Shown here piece by piece: positions 7,147 through 16,062 of a DNA stretch of 45,711 nucleotides. The notes below the pieces were generated by a model. It was not told where the DNA came from, ran no database searches, and saw only the letters and a program-made list of their open reading frames with translations. Origin of the DNA: Gemmatimonadota bacterium. Its GTDB lineage: Bacteria; Gemmatimonadota; Gemmatimonadetes; Longimicrobiales; Gaopeijiaceae. Numbering within the stretch: position 1 is the stretch's first letter; the number at the start of each line of letters is the position of its first letter. The stretch lies in contig VYAQ01000001.1 in the NCBI GenBank assembly GCA_009844885.1, positions 1 to 45,711 on the forward strand, given 5' to 3'. A program made the translations under genes and the position numbers.

Positions 7147-8142
7147 TCACCCGCCCCCGCAAAGCGGCGGATGCCCGGCACTCCCCGCTTCCGCCACGAC
7201 GGCCAGCCGCCGTTGCGTAGCCGTGGCGAAGGCGCCGGTGCCATCGCCGAACACCGACGGAATGCGGATCTCGCCCGAGGGGTTGAAGTTCCCTCCACGC
7301 ACCCAGTTGGTCCAGTTGCGGTCCGTGGCCACGATCGAGACCGAGGCCCGCGTCCCTTCCGGCATTCCCCCCTGCAGCTCGCGGATCGCGTCGGCGTCGT
7401 CGTCTTCGGTGAAGATGCTGAACAGCGTGAAGTCCCGGGGGAACACGATCTCGGTGTCTTCGCGTCCGATGGCCAGTCCCAGGAGGTCGAGCGAGTCCGG
7501 CGACTCGATGTCGCGCGCGCTCAGGGCGTCGGCGAGTCCATTGATCCGCGCGTTCGCCAGGTAGGCCCAGGCATCCGCCACCGGCGCCCACCTCAGGTTC
7601 AGGTTGGTGTCCGGCTGCAGGCGGCAGACCCCGTCCTCCCCGGTCACGCCTTCGAACGCGAGGGGGCCGGGCACGCGACTCGACGACGTAAGAACCCGTC
7701 CATCCGCGGCCACGACTTCAAGCTCCAGCAGTTCGCCGGGCGCAAAGGGCGAGGGAGCGACCCGGGCCCGGTAGCAGGTGCCGGCGTGAATGGGTTCGAC
7801 CACGATGGTGTCTCCCTCCGGGGTCAGGTCAAAAAGGCCCCAGTCGATGCACTTCGTCGCGCTGTCCTGCTCCATGAGGAGCACGTCCGTCCCCGAGGCC
7901 CCCGTCACGCGCACCGTTGCGCCGTCCACGCGGGGATCCCTGGAGTAGTCGAATGTCCGGTGCAGGTAGGCGTAGGCGTCGAGCGTGGGGTCTTCACCGG
8001 CTTCCTCCAGATCGAGGACCACGAAGGTCTCGGCGATGATGACGTCTTCGGCCGCAGTGATCACGACTTCCGTGAGCTCGCAGCCGAGCACGGACGCGCC
8101 GGCAAGCAGCGCTACAACCCGGGAGGCAGACGGGCGGGCCAT
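7147..8142 (-). CDS. TonB-receptor partner lipoprotein, DUF4249-like
   Basis: About 331 aa. It starts with a lipoprotein signal peptide (MARPSASRVVALLAGASVLGC, lipobox LGC) and continues with beta-rich sequence. The segment VDGATVRVTGASGTDVLL, then GTCYRARVAPSPFAPGELLELEV, matches the layout of DUF4249-type proteins that accompany outer-membrane receptors. Its ATG overlaps the receptor stop by one base (TGATG), so the pair is coupled and likely forms a surface complex. Substrate unknown. The DUF4249 assignment rests on layout and context rather than on a diagnostic motif. Confidence 0.72.
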   Translation of the reverse strand: MARPSASRVVALLAGASVLGCELTEVVITAAEDVIIAETFVVLDLEEAGEDPTLDAYAYLHRTFDYSRDPRVDGATVRVTGASGTDVLLMEQDSATKCIDWGLFDLTPEGDTIVVEPIHAGTCYRARVAPSPFAPGELLELEVVAADGRVLTSSSRVPGPLAFEGVTGEDGVCRLQPDTNLNLRWAPVADAWAYLANARINGLADALSARDIESPDSLDLLGLAIGREDTEIVFPRDFTLFSIFTEDDDADAIRELQGGMPEGTRASVSIVATDRNWTNWVRGGNFNPSGEIRIPSVFGDGTGAFATATQRRLAVVAEAGSAGHPPLCGGG

Positions 8143-10853
8143 CAGAACGACACCTCCAGCCCGATCGTGGGCAGGATCGGGATCATCGAGATGCCGCTGC
8201 GACGGGGCTCGCTGCGGTCGAACTCGAAGAAGTAGAACAGGACGTTCTTGTGGTTGTACACGTTGATCACGCTCAGGTAGGGCGTAAGCGTTCCCCAGCC
8301 GCGCACGATGGTCTTCCGCAGCGACGCGTCCAGCCGATGCCGGGCCGGATAGCGCTCGGCGTTGCGCGGGCCGAGGACGACGGCACTCTCCCACTCCGGG
8401 TCCAGCACCCCGTCGAGCGGGCGCGGGTTGTAGACCTCGTAGGCGCCCAGCGGCCTGGTGTACGGCAGCCCGGTGCCGAAGTTGGCCCTGAGTCCGGCCT
8501 CCAGTCCCCACCAGTCCAGGGTGCGGCGCAACACCAGATCGACATCGAGACGCCGGTCGAAGACGGGCGGATAGGTGATGTCGGGCGGGGGGTCGGTGCC
8601 GTACCGCGTGTCGGGGAAGGTGCGGTCGGTCTTGAGGAAGGAGATCGAGATCCAGCCGGTCGTGCGTCCCAGATCGCGTCGCACGAACAGATCCGCACCG
8701 TAGGCGCGGCCGCGGCCGGAGACCAGGTCGTCAAGGGGATCGTTGGGGTCTTCCGCGGCGTTCTGGGTGATCACCCCGTTAAAGGTGCGGTAGTAGCCCT
8801 CGAGCGAAGCGAACCACGCGTCATCGGGGCCGAAGAAACTCTCCACGCCGAGCTGCGCCTGATCGGAGATGACGTGCGGCGCCTCCGCCCCGGCCAGCAC
8901 CCAGATGTCGAGCCCGAAGGGGAACTCCTCGTCGCGCAGCGAGTGCAGGAACTGCGAGTAGCGCCCGGCCGAGAAGCGCACGGCCGAGCCGCGGTTGCGA
9001 AAGAACCACTTGGCGGCCAAACGCGGGGAAACCGTCGTGCTGACCGGTGGCCCCGCACCGCCGGCGTCCTGGTCCTGCTCGTTGGCGGGTCGCCAGTGGT
9101 CTGCCCTCAGCCCCCCCTCGAACAGCCACCGCGGCCCGGGTTCCCAGTAGATCTGGCTGTAGGCGGTCAGCTCGATTCCGCTGCCCGCGCCCCCGAAGAA
9201 CGTGGTGCCGCCGGCCCGGGCAGCGTTCTCGTAGTCGCGGTCGTTGGCGGCCAGACCGGACTTCCAGCGCAGGCCGGGCGAGGGGCGACGTTCCAGGTCG
9301 GCCTGGAGGGTCGCGCGCTGGATCCGGGTGTCGAACTCGGCCTCGAAGTCGGTGAAGGCGAAGTCGGAGAAGAAGCGGGAGAACGCAGCACGTACGGACA
9401 TTGACCCACCGCCACGCATGGGGTTGACCCACGACCCGCCGATCGCGTCGTTGCCCCACGCCCACGAGACGGGGAGCGAGAAGTCGTCGATTTCCGACAG
9501 GTCGATGATATCGCGCCCGCTGTAGCCGGTGATGCGGATGCGGTTGCCACCCTTCGTCCAGCCCTCGAAGACGCCCTGAAAGTCGGACAGGTGGTAGGGG
9601 AAGTCGGCCCATGGCTTCAGCAGGACATCGAAGTAGGACCGGCGGCCCGACAGGCGCCATCGCGTGTTCGCGAACCCCAGCACCTCCTCGGCGGCGCCGG
9701 GGAGCGCGCCGTCGACGGCAACCCGCGACGCCAGCAGGCTCACGCCCGCGTCCACGCTGGTCACCCCGTCGCCCGCGTCGGTCTCCACCGTCAAAACCGA
9801 CGAAACGCGGCCGCCGTACTCCGCGGGAAAGCCGCCGGCACGGAGCTCGGCCCGGGCGACCATGTCGGCATTGAAAACCGAGAACAGGTTGCCAAGGTGG
9901 AAGGGATTATAGATCGGAATGTCATCCAGCAGGATCAGGTTCTGGTCCGCCGACCCTCCCCTCACGTTGAACGCGGCCGAAAAGTCGGACACCGTGGTCA
10001 CGCCCGGAAGCACCTCGACCGCCCTGAGCGGATCGCTCTCCGCAATCCCCGGAATCGCCTTGAGTTCATCGCGCCCGATGTCCTGAACCGTGATCCCGGC
10101 GGTCTCTTCGAAGCGCGCGCGGGTCCGGCTGCGCTGGGCCTCGACCACCACGCCCTCGAGCTGCAGCGCATCGGTGCGCATCACGATCTCGATCTCGGCC
10201 GCATCCACGGCCCCCGCCTCGACGTCCTGCCTGTGGTCGGCAAAGCCGATGCGCACGATCGAGAGTACGTAGGGCCCCGGCGGCAGGCCGGTGAACGTGA
10301 AGAAGCCGAGATCGTCGGTCTGCGCGAACCGGACCCGGGTGGAATCCGCCGCCGGCAAGAGGCTGGCCACCGCTCCGGACACGGGGACGCCGTCCTCGGA
10401 CCAGACCCGGCCGCTGATCGCGCCCTGCCGCGCGGGATCGCCGCCCGCCCTGGGGACGACGACGACCTGCGATCCCAGTTCGAGGTATCCGAGGTCCGTA
10501 TCGGCCAGGAGCCGGTCAAGCGTCCGGGCCAGACTTAGCGTCGTGCAGTCGCATTCGACGCCCATGTCGGTAGGGAGGAGGCTGGAACTGAATGCTATCT
10601 GGACGTTCGACCGCTCGGCGAGCCGCACCAGGGCTTCGCCGAGCGGCGTCTTCTCAATGGACAGCTGGGAGATGGTGGCCAGTAGGGTACCGGCGTCAGC
10701 ATCAACACCGATTTCCCCTCTCAACGCGGCCAGCACCTGGGCGTCCTGCGCGGAGAGCGCCGCTGGCATGGGTGTGAGGAGCACGATGGCAAGCGCGCCA
10801 GAACAACCGCACCACCGTGCCGGCTTCAACATCCGATTCTCCCAGGCCTCCAT
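8142..10853 (-). CDS. TonB-dependent outer-membrane receptor with STN domain
   Basis: About 903 aa from ATG 10853. A signal peptide ends at ALSAQ (near residue 36). An STN domain follows (about 55-135), then a carboxypeptidase-like regulatory domain (GAISGRVWSEDGVPVSGA onward, about 144-225). The TonB plug follows (PLRAVEVLPGVTTVSDFSAAFNVRGG and LLDDIPIYNPFHLGNLFSVFNADM, ending PAEYGGRVSSVL), then a long barrel ending in an aromatic residue (GLEVSF). The STN domain marks it as a transducer receptor that can talk to FecR. ATG 10832 (LKPARW) is a good alternative start, with GGGAG upstream. The gene carries the second copy of the 63-nt leader shared with the ECF sigma gene and is coupled to the downstream lipoprotein. 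Ligand unknown. Confidence 0.92.
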   Translation of the reverse strand: MEAWENRMLKPARWCGCSGALAIVLLTPMPAALSAQDAQVLAALRGEIGVDADAGTLLATISQLSIEKTPLGEALVRLAERSNVQIAFSSSLLPTDMGVECDCTTLSLARTLDRLLADTDLGYLELGSQVVVVPRAGGDPARQGAISGRVWSEDGVPVSGAVASLLPAADSTRVRFAQTDDLGFFTFTGLPPGPYVLSIVRIGFADHRQDVEAGAVDAAEIEIVMRTDALQLEGVVVEAQRSRTRARFEETAGITVQDIGRDELKAIPGIAESDPLRAVEVLPGVTTVSDFSAAFNVRGGSADQNLILLDDIPIYNPFHLGNLFSVFNADMVARAELRAGGFPAEYGGRVSSVLTVETDAGDGVTSVDAGVSLLASRVAVDGALPGAAEEVLGFANTRWRLSGRRSYFDVLLKPWADFPYHLSDFQGVFEGWTKGGNRIRITGYSGRDIIDLSEIDDFSLPVSWAWGNDAIGGSWVNPMRGGGSMSVRAAFSRFFSDFAFTDFEAEFDTRIQRATLQADLERRPSPGLRWKSGLAANDRDYENAARAGGTTFFGGAGSGIELTAYSQIYWEPGPRWLFEGGLRADHWRPANEQDQDAGGAGPPVSTTVSPRLAAKWFFRNRGSAVRFSAGRYSQFLHSLRDEEFPFGLDIWVLAGAEAPHVISDQAQLGVESFFGPDDAWFASLEGYYRTFNGVITQNAAEDPNDPLDDLVSGRGRAYGADLFVRRDLGRTTGWISISFLKTDRTFPDTRYGTDPPPDITYPPVFDRRLDVDLVLRRTLDWWGLEAGLRANFGTGLPYTRPLGAYEVYNPRPLDGVLDPEWESAVVLGPRNAERYPARHRLDASLRKTIVRGWGTLTPYLSVINVYNHKNVLFYFFEFDRSEPRRSGISMIPILPTIGLEVSF

Positions 10854-10865
10854 CCTGTTTGCCTC

Positions 10866-10928
10866 GCACTCGGTCTGATCCGGGCGCTTACGCAAGAGAA
10901 GCGGATAGGTGGCGCTCCACTACCATGG
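10866..10928 (-). promoter_or_regulatory. Conserved 63-nt leader/promoter element, copy 2 (TonB receptor)
   Basis: Ungapped match to 6230-6292 (48 of 63 identical). It ends 13 bases before the receptor ATG and fills most of the gap between the DUF5916 gene and the receptor. Same strand and same relation to the start codon as copy 1. This supports control of receptor and sigma gene by one factor, probably the ECF sigma. Confidence 0.65.
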
Positions 10929-10953
10929 CAGTCTCGATGCGCGGCGCCCGAGG

Positions 10954-13299
10954 CTACCGGCCCAGCAGATTGAACTGCCGCGTGAACTTGATGATCAACG
11001 AGCGCGCCAGCGTGCCGCTCTGCACGAACCGGGCTCCGTCGTGGTTGAGACCGGCGGGATAGTCCAGGCCCTGCACGTCGTTGTAGACGATGAACAGTCC
11101 GGTCCCCGCGGTGTTGAGCCAGCCGAAGCGAAGGTTGGCCGACCAGCTGTCGACCTGGTTCGAATACTGCACCAGCGACTGCACGTAGATCCGCGGCGTG
11201 AAGAAGTAGCCGAAGTTCATTCCCAGCAGCACGGTCTCGAAACCGCCCTGAGGCAGGTTCACATTGAAGTAGTTGATGCGCGCCGAGGTGCTGAACGACG
11301 GGTTGGGGCGCCAGGTGAGCGAACCGTTGCCGCCCGCCCGCGAGCCGCTCAGGAAGTGCCCGAAGTTGATGCGCGAAGTCGCCGAAAACCGGGAGATGGG
11401 GTTGCTGTTGAACACCAGCTGGGACTCCCAGCCGCGGTACGTCCCCACGGGCACGGTCACGTCGGTGCCGCGGATGGTGAAGGGCTGGTAGATGCCTTCG
11501 GTGACGAGGTTGATCCCGGTGTGGATCTGCGCTCCCGAGTGCCACTCCCAGTGGGAATCGATATGGAGAAAGCCCGATTCCTGGAAGCCCGCCTCGACTC
11601 CGCTCTTGCGGCTCTGGTAGGTGTAGTACGAGATGTGCGGCCGGATTTCGCGAAGCCACCCGGGATGGATCCTGTACATCACGTAGGACTGGTAGTAGCG
11701 GTATCCGGCGCGGGGCAGGAAGCCCACTTCCGGGTTGAACCCCTCACCGATCTCCCGGACCTGGGCCGTCCAGACAAAGGTCCGCGTATTGAGGTTGCCG
11801 GAGACGTCCCAGGCGTATTCGTTGTTGCCGGCTCCGGGACCGTTGGTGGTCGCGGCGAAGCCGCTCAGGGCAAGCGCTTGTCCCACGCCGACGGAGGCAT
11901 CGACGGCCTGCGTGCGGTTGAAGTCTCCCGCGGGCCCGCTCTTGTTGATGAACAGGCCCCCGACGCGGGACCGGTTGGGGAGCTCCCTGGCGAGCCGGAC
12001 GACCGAGAAGCCGTGCGCGTCCGCCCCGAGCTCGCTCACTCCGCCGGTCTCGATGTGCAGCAGCCCGACGTTCAGGCCCGCGGCCCGGCCCGACAGCCGG
12101 GCACCGCCCCTGATCGGCACCGGCTGGCCCTGGTGGATGCCTATGGCGCGGCTGAAGAACAGATCGGCGCCTCCGCCTCCGACACTGAAGAACCCGGCGT
12201 TCTCGAGGAAGAACGGCCGTTTCTCCGGGAAGTTGAGCGCGAAACGCGTGAGGTTGAGCTGCTGGTCGTCGACCTCGACCTGGGCGAAGTCGGTGTTGTA
12301 CGTCACGTCGAGCGTGAGCCCCTGGGTGACCTGGAACTTGACCTCGCCGCCGATATCGCCGTTCTGGCCGAAGCCGGTCTCGCCGGGATTGGTGTAGTCG
12401 CGGGCCGTGGAGCCCAGCAGGTAGGGGGTGGCCGTCGCGAAGCGCCTGAACGGGGGCGTGAGTCCCTCGAGGTCGCCGGCGTAGTTGAGGCGGTAGAGGT
12501 TGAATTCGCGCGGCACCGGGGTCCAGAACGATTCCTCGTTCAGGCGCCGGACGCGGCGGGAGACGTTGAAGCCCCATCTCCGGGTGTCGTTGCCGTATCG
12601 CAGGGTGCTGAAGGGGATGCGGAACTCGGCGTACCAGCCCTCGTCGTCGACGGTGGTAGCGACGGTCCAGCTGCCGTCCCAGTTCTTGTTGAAGCCGCCG
12701 CCGGATCCGGACTGGAAGCGCCGCCGGGAGTTGAATCCGCCTCCCTGGAAGCGGCCTCCCCCGCGTCCCTCGTTGGCGACCTGGCCGTCGTACTCGATTC
12801 CGGTGGGCGTGGTGCCGAAGACGAAGCCGTTCTGGTCGTCGTTGTACGTATCGAGCACGAAAACGACGGCGTCGCTCTGGTTGACCTCGTAGTCGCGGAT
12901 GCGTTCGCCGTACGTGATGGCGTCCGCCTGGCTGTCGAAGGCCCACACGCCGACGTAGAGCGCGTCGTCGTCGAACAGGACGCGGACCTCGGTGCGCTCG
13001 CTGGCGGGCTGCCCGTCGAAGGGCTCGCGCTGGGTGAAGTCGGTCATGGCGCCGGCTTGTTGCCAGACGGCCTCGTCGAGCCGGCCGTCGACGGTGGGCG
13101 ATTCGGTGACTTCGACGGCCGTGGCGGTGGTCGGCAGGGTGCCGGCTGCTCCGCCGTTGCCCGCGCCGGACTCGGAGTTCTGCGCGAGGAGGGGGGCCGC
13201 GGTCAACAGCGCGGCCATTGCGCAGGCGCATCGGGCAAGTTGCGCGAATACGGCGCGGCCGCCGCGGCCCTGGACGTCCCGTTCGGGGCTTGTTTTCAT
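10954..13299 (-). CDS. DUF5916 outer-membrane beta-barrel protein with CBM9-like N-terminus
   Basis: A 781-aa exported protein (signal peptide ending ALLTAAPLLAQ). Residues about 60-260 resemble the carbohydrate-binding family 9 fold: SPTVDGRLDEAVWQQAGAMTDF, then VRVLFDDDALYVGVWAFDS, and later WYAEFRIPFSTLRYG. The rest matches DUF5916: WGFNVSRRVRRLNEESFWTPVPRE, FALNFPEKRPFFLENAGFF, then strands rich in alternating aromatic residues, ending in FTRQFNLLGR. This family is common in Gemmatimonadota and Bacteroidetes and is thought to lie in the outer membrane; its substrate is unknown. The gene is upstream of, and separate from, the receptor unit. Confidence 0.85.
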   Translation of the reverse strand: MKTSPERDVQGRGGRAVFAQLARCACAMAALLTAAPLLAQNSESGAGNGGAAGTLPTTATAVEVTESPTVDGRLDEAVWQQAGAMTDFTQREPFDGQPASERTEVRVLFDDDALYVGVWAFDSQADAITYGERIRDYEVNQSDAVVFVLDTYNDDQNGFVFGTTPTGIEYDGQVANEGRGGGRFQGGGFNSRRRFQSGSGGGFNKNWDGSWTVATTVDDEGWYAEFRIPFSTLRYGNDTRRWGFNVSRRVRRLNEESFWTPVPREFNLYRLNYAGDLEGLTPPFRRFATATPYLLGSTARDYTNPGETGFGQNGDIGGEVKFQVTQGLTLDVTYNTDFAQVEVDDQQLNLTRFALNFPEKRPFFLENAGFFSVGGGGADLFFSRAIGIHQGQPVPIRGGARLSGRAAGLNVGLLHIETGGVSELGADAHGFSVVRLARELPNRSRVGGLFINKSGPAGDFNRTQAVDASVGVGQALALSGFAATTNGPGAGNNEYAWDVSGNLNTRTFVWTAQVREIGEGFNPEVGFLPRAGYRYYQSYVMYRIHPGWLREIRPHISYYTYQSRKSGVEAGFQESGFLHIDSHWEWHSGAQIHTGINLVTEGIYQPFTIRGTDVTVPVGTYRGWESQLVFNSNPISRFSATSRINFGHFLSGSRAGGNGSLTWRPNPSFSTSARINYFNVNLPQGGFETVLLGMNFGYFFTPRIYVQSLVQYSNQVDSWSANLRFGWLNTAGTGLFIVYNDVQGLDYPAGLNHDGARFVQSGTLARSLIIKFTRQFNLLGR

Positions 13300-13393
13300 T
13301 CAGGCTGCCATTCGAAGGTGTGAGTGGCCCGAATATAGTGCCGGACCGCCCGAAACTCGAACGGGGAGGGGTGAGGCCAGACCCGCTCCACCG

Positions 13394-14662
13394 CTACCCC
13401 AGCTCCACCAGGAAATAGCGCTTCTTGCCGACCCTGACGACCAGGAAGCGATCGTGGAGCGGGGCCTCGGAGCCCACGCGGATGGTGGTGTCGGTCGCGC
13501 GCCTGCCGTTCAGGTAGACGCCACCGCCCTTGATGAGGCGCCGTGCTTCGCTGCGGGACGGCGCCATGGCTGCATCGGCCATCAGCACGGCCAGTTCGAT
13601 GCCGTCTCCCGCGAGCGCCGACCTGGCCAGCCCGGTCGAGGGCACGTCCGCAAAGATCTCCTCGATGTCCGCGGCCCCCAGGCCCTCCAGACTGCCGCCG
13701 AACAGCACCCGCGACGCCCGCTCCGCGCGCTCCAGCCCGTCCGCCCCGTGCACGGTGCGGGTCACCTCGGCGGCGAGCCGGCGCTGTGCGTCCCGGCGGT
13801 GCGGGTGCTCGGCCACGGCGTGCTCGAGCGCGGCGATGTCGGGTTCGTCGAGCAGCGTGAAGAAGCGCAGTTGGCGGATGACGTCGGCGTCCTCGGTGTT
13901 CAGCCAGAACTGGTAGAAGCGGTAGGGCGACGTGCGCTCGGGGTCGAGCCAGACGGTTCCCTCTTCCGTCTTGCCGAACTTCTCGCCCCCCGAAGCCGTG
14001 AGCAGGGGAAAGACGATGCCGTGGCAGCGGGGCCCGCCGAGTCTGCGCACGAGGTCGATGCCCGCGGTGATGTTGCCCCACTGGTCCGAGCCGCCCATTT
14101 GCAGCGTGCAGCCGTAGCGGCGATTGAGCTCCCAGAAGTCGTAGGACTGCAGCAGCTGGTAGGAGAATTCGGTGAAGGAGATGCCGGACTCCTCGTCCTC
14201 GAGGCGCCGCCGGACCGACTCCTTGCGCAGCATGGCGTTGACCGAGAAGTGCTTGCCGATGTCGCGCAGGAAGTCGACGAATCCGAGCTTGTCCAGCCAC
14301 TCGAGGTTGTTCGCCATGCGGGCGGGGTTGGTGCGGGACTCGAAGTCCAGGAACGCCGCCAGCTGTTTGCGGATCCCCTCGGCGTTCTCTTCGGCCCGGG
14401 CTCGGTCGAGGAGGAGGCGTTCCTGCGCCTTGCCGGACGGATCGCCGATGAGGCCGGTGCCGCCGCCCACCAGCGCGATCGGACAGTGGCCGGCCCGCTG
14501 CAGGTGGACCAGCCCCATGATCGGGACGAGCGAACCGACGTGCAGCGACGATGCGGTGGGGTCGAAGCCGATGTAGCCGGTGACCTGTCCTGCGTTGAGC
14601 GCGGCCGCGGCGTGCTCGGTCGCGTCCGCGAGGAGACCTCGGCGGCGGAGTTCGTCGATCAT
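13394..14662 (-). CDS. tyrS: Tyrosyl-tRNA synthetase
   Basis: Charges tRNA-Tyr. 422 aa, the usual TyrRS length. The class I HIGH-type signature is HVGS (41-44), and the KMSKS-type loop is KFGKT (228-232). Tyrosine-site motifs are clear: YIGFDPTASSLHVG, VGGGTGLIGDPSGK, SYQLLQSYDFW and QMGGSDQWGNI. The C-terminus holds an S4 RNA-binding domain (SRSEARRLIKGGGVYLNGR). Its ATG overlaps the menE stop by 4 bases (14659-14662), so it is the last gene of the menaquinone operon, an unusual coupling. Confidence 0.97.
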   Translation of the reverse strand: MIDELRRRGLLADATEHAAAALNAGQVTGYIGFDPTASSLHVGSLVPIMGLVHLQRAGHCPIALVGGGTGLIGDPSGKAQERLLLDRARAEENAEGIRKQLAAFLDFESRTNPARMANNLEWLDKLGFVDFLRDIGKHFSVNAMLRKESVRRRLEDEESGISFTEFSYQLLQSYDFWELNRRYGCTLQMGGSDQWGNITAGIDLVRRLGGPRCHGIVFPLLTASGGEKFGKTEEGTVWLDPERTSPYRFYQFWLNTEDADVIRQLRFFTLLDEPDIAALEHAVAEHPHRRDAQRRLAAEVTRTVHGADGLERAERASRVLFGGSLEGLGAADIEEIFADVPSTGLARSALAGDGIELAVLMADAAMAPSRSEARRLIKGGGVYLNGRRATDTTIRVGSEAPLHDRFLVVRVGKKRYFLVELG

Positions 14663-16062
14663 GTGTGGCGGTCCGTGGCTAGGGTCTCAGTCATTTCCGG
14701 GCCGTATCGCTCGGCCACCTGCGCCCGCATCACCTTTCCCGTTCTGGTCCGCGGCAGCTCGTCCACGACGACGATCCGCCCTGGCTGCCGGCCGCGTGCG
14801 AGGCGGGCGCGGCAGTGCCGCTCGATGTCGTGCGCGGTCACTCCCGCCGGCCGGCCCGGTTCGACCACCGCCGCCACGACCTCGCCCCATTGCTCGCACG
14901 GCACGCCGAACACGACCGCCCCGGCCACCCCGGGGAGCGTCTCGATCACCCGCTCGACCTCGCGGGGACTCACGTTCAGCCCCCCGCTCACAATGATCGC
15001 GTCCTTGCGGCCCTCGATCCAGACGAGCCGGTTGTCGTCGACCCGGCCGATGTCGCTCGTGGTGAACCAGCCGTCGGCGTCCGTGCCCAGGGGTTCGGCC
15101 GGGCGGCCGGGTCCCGCGATCACCACGGAGGCCAGCGTCGGACCCCGGACCGCGAGCACGTTCCCGGGTCCGGCCCGGACCTCCATGCCGTGAAGCGGCC
15201 GGCCTACGGTGCCGGGGAAGCGGCGGGCCTGATCCGGGGGCGCGGTGGCGACCTGCGAAGCGGTTTCGGTCATGCCCCAGGTCGGGGCGACCGGAAGGCC
15301 GGCGCGCCAGGCCTCGTCGAGGAGGGCGGGTGACGACGCCGCGCCTCCCACGAGGACGCAGCGCAGGGTTTCCGGGACCTCGGTCAGACGCGTCAGTAGC
15401 CTGCGAAGCATGACCGGGACGACGGCCAGGTGCGTCACGTCTCCGGCGCGCACGGCGCGGGCGACGGCGTCTTCGTCGAACGACGGCCAGAGTCGGACGG
15501 AGGAACCGTTCATCACCGCCCGCACCACCAGCGACAGGCCGCCGATGTGGCCGATCGACAGGCAGAGCCCCCAGCGGTCGTCCGGGGTCAGGGCCAGGCG
15601 GCGGGTGACGGCCGCAGCCGAGGCGGCGAAGGCGTCGTGGCCCAGGCCGATCGCCCTGGGGGCGCCGGACGAACCGGAGGTGAGCAGGAACGCGACAACG
15701 TGGCGCGGCACGTCGGGGCCGCGGTGGCCGGCCAAATGGAAACCGAAGTTGTCAATATGTAAAGCGGAGTTGACAGTCTGCCGGGCGTGCGCGACCTCCG
15801 CGTCGGTCAGGCCTTCGTGGAGCGGCATGGCGATGCAGCCGCTCCTCCAGGCTCCGAAGAGGGCCGCAACGGTCTTTGGACCGGGCGTGAGGCACAGCGT
15901 GACGAAGGAGCGGGGCGGTGCGCCGGCGTCCCGGATGCGGTCCGACCAGTCCGTGGCGGCCTCGTCCAGTTGGGCGAAGGTGAAGCAGCCGTCGTCCCAG
16001 GTCAGCGCGGTGGCGTCGGGGGTGGTGGCCGCCCGCCGCGCGAGATCGTCTGCGGGGGTCAA
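14659..16062 (-). CDS. menE: o-Succinylbenzoate-CoA ligase
   Basis: Adenylate-forming enzyme that makes OSB-CoA in menaquinone synthesis. 467 aa. ANL superfamily motifs are present: the P-loop LLTSGSSGAPRAIGL, the aromatic motif PTWGMTETASQ, the adenylate-binding DGWFTTSDIGR, the hinge GRKDAIIVSGGLNVSPREVE, and the catalytic lysine region RTRTGKVMR near the end. Assigned to MenE rather than another acyl-CoA ligase because it lies between menA and tyrS in a men operon. Start and stop overlap their neighbours by 4 bases. A low-GC patch at 15747-15775 (codons for TVNSALHIDN) carries a dispersed repeat described separately. Confidence 0.88.
   Translation of the reverse strand: MTPADDLARRAATTPDATALTWDDGCFTFAQLDEAATDWSDRIRDAGAPPRSFVTLCLTPGPKTVAALFGAWRSGCIAMPLHEGLTDAEVAHARQTVNSALHIDNFGFHLAGHRGPDVPRHVVAFLLTSGSSGAPRAIGLGHDAFAASAAAVTRRLALTPDDRWGLCLSIGHIGGLSLVVRAVMNGSSVRLWPSFDEDAVARAVRAGDVTHLAVVPVMLRRLLTRLTEVPETLRCVLVGGAASSPALLDEAWRAGLPVAPTWGMTETASQVATAPPDQARRFPGTVGRPLHGMEVRAGPGNVLAVRGPTLASVVIAGPGRPAEPLGTDADGWFTTSDIGRVDDNRLVWIEGRKDAIIVSGGLNVSPREVERVIETLPGVAGAVVFGVPCEQWGEVVAAVVEPGRPAGVTAHDIERHCRARLARGRQPGRIVVVDELPRTRTGKVMRAQVAERYGPEMTETLATDRHT
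15747..15775 (+). repeat. Dispersed low-GC motif, copy A, inside menE
   Basis: AGTTGTCAATATGTAAAGC (15747-15765), followed by GGAG and then TTGACA, which is the inverted partner of TGTCAA at 15750-15755. It is AT-rich within a very GC-rich coding sequence. It matches 16 of 19 bases with both copy B (31347) and copy C (45545). Confidence 0.5.

Noticed and set aside
10909-13323. An 804-codon open frame on the plus strand opposite the DUF5916 gene
   Set aside because: No domain and no signal peptide; high GC leaves antisense frames open. The minus-strand protein has clear family features.
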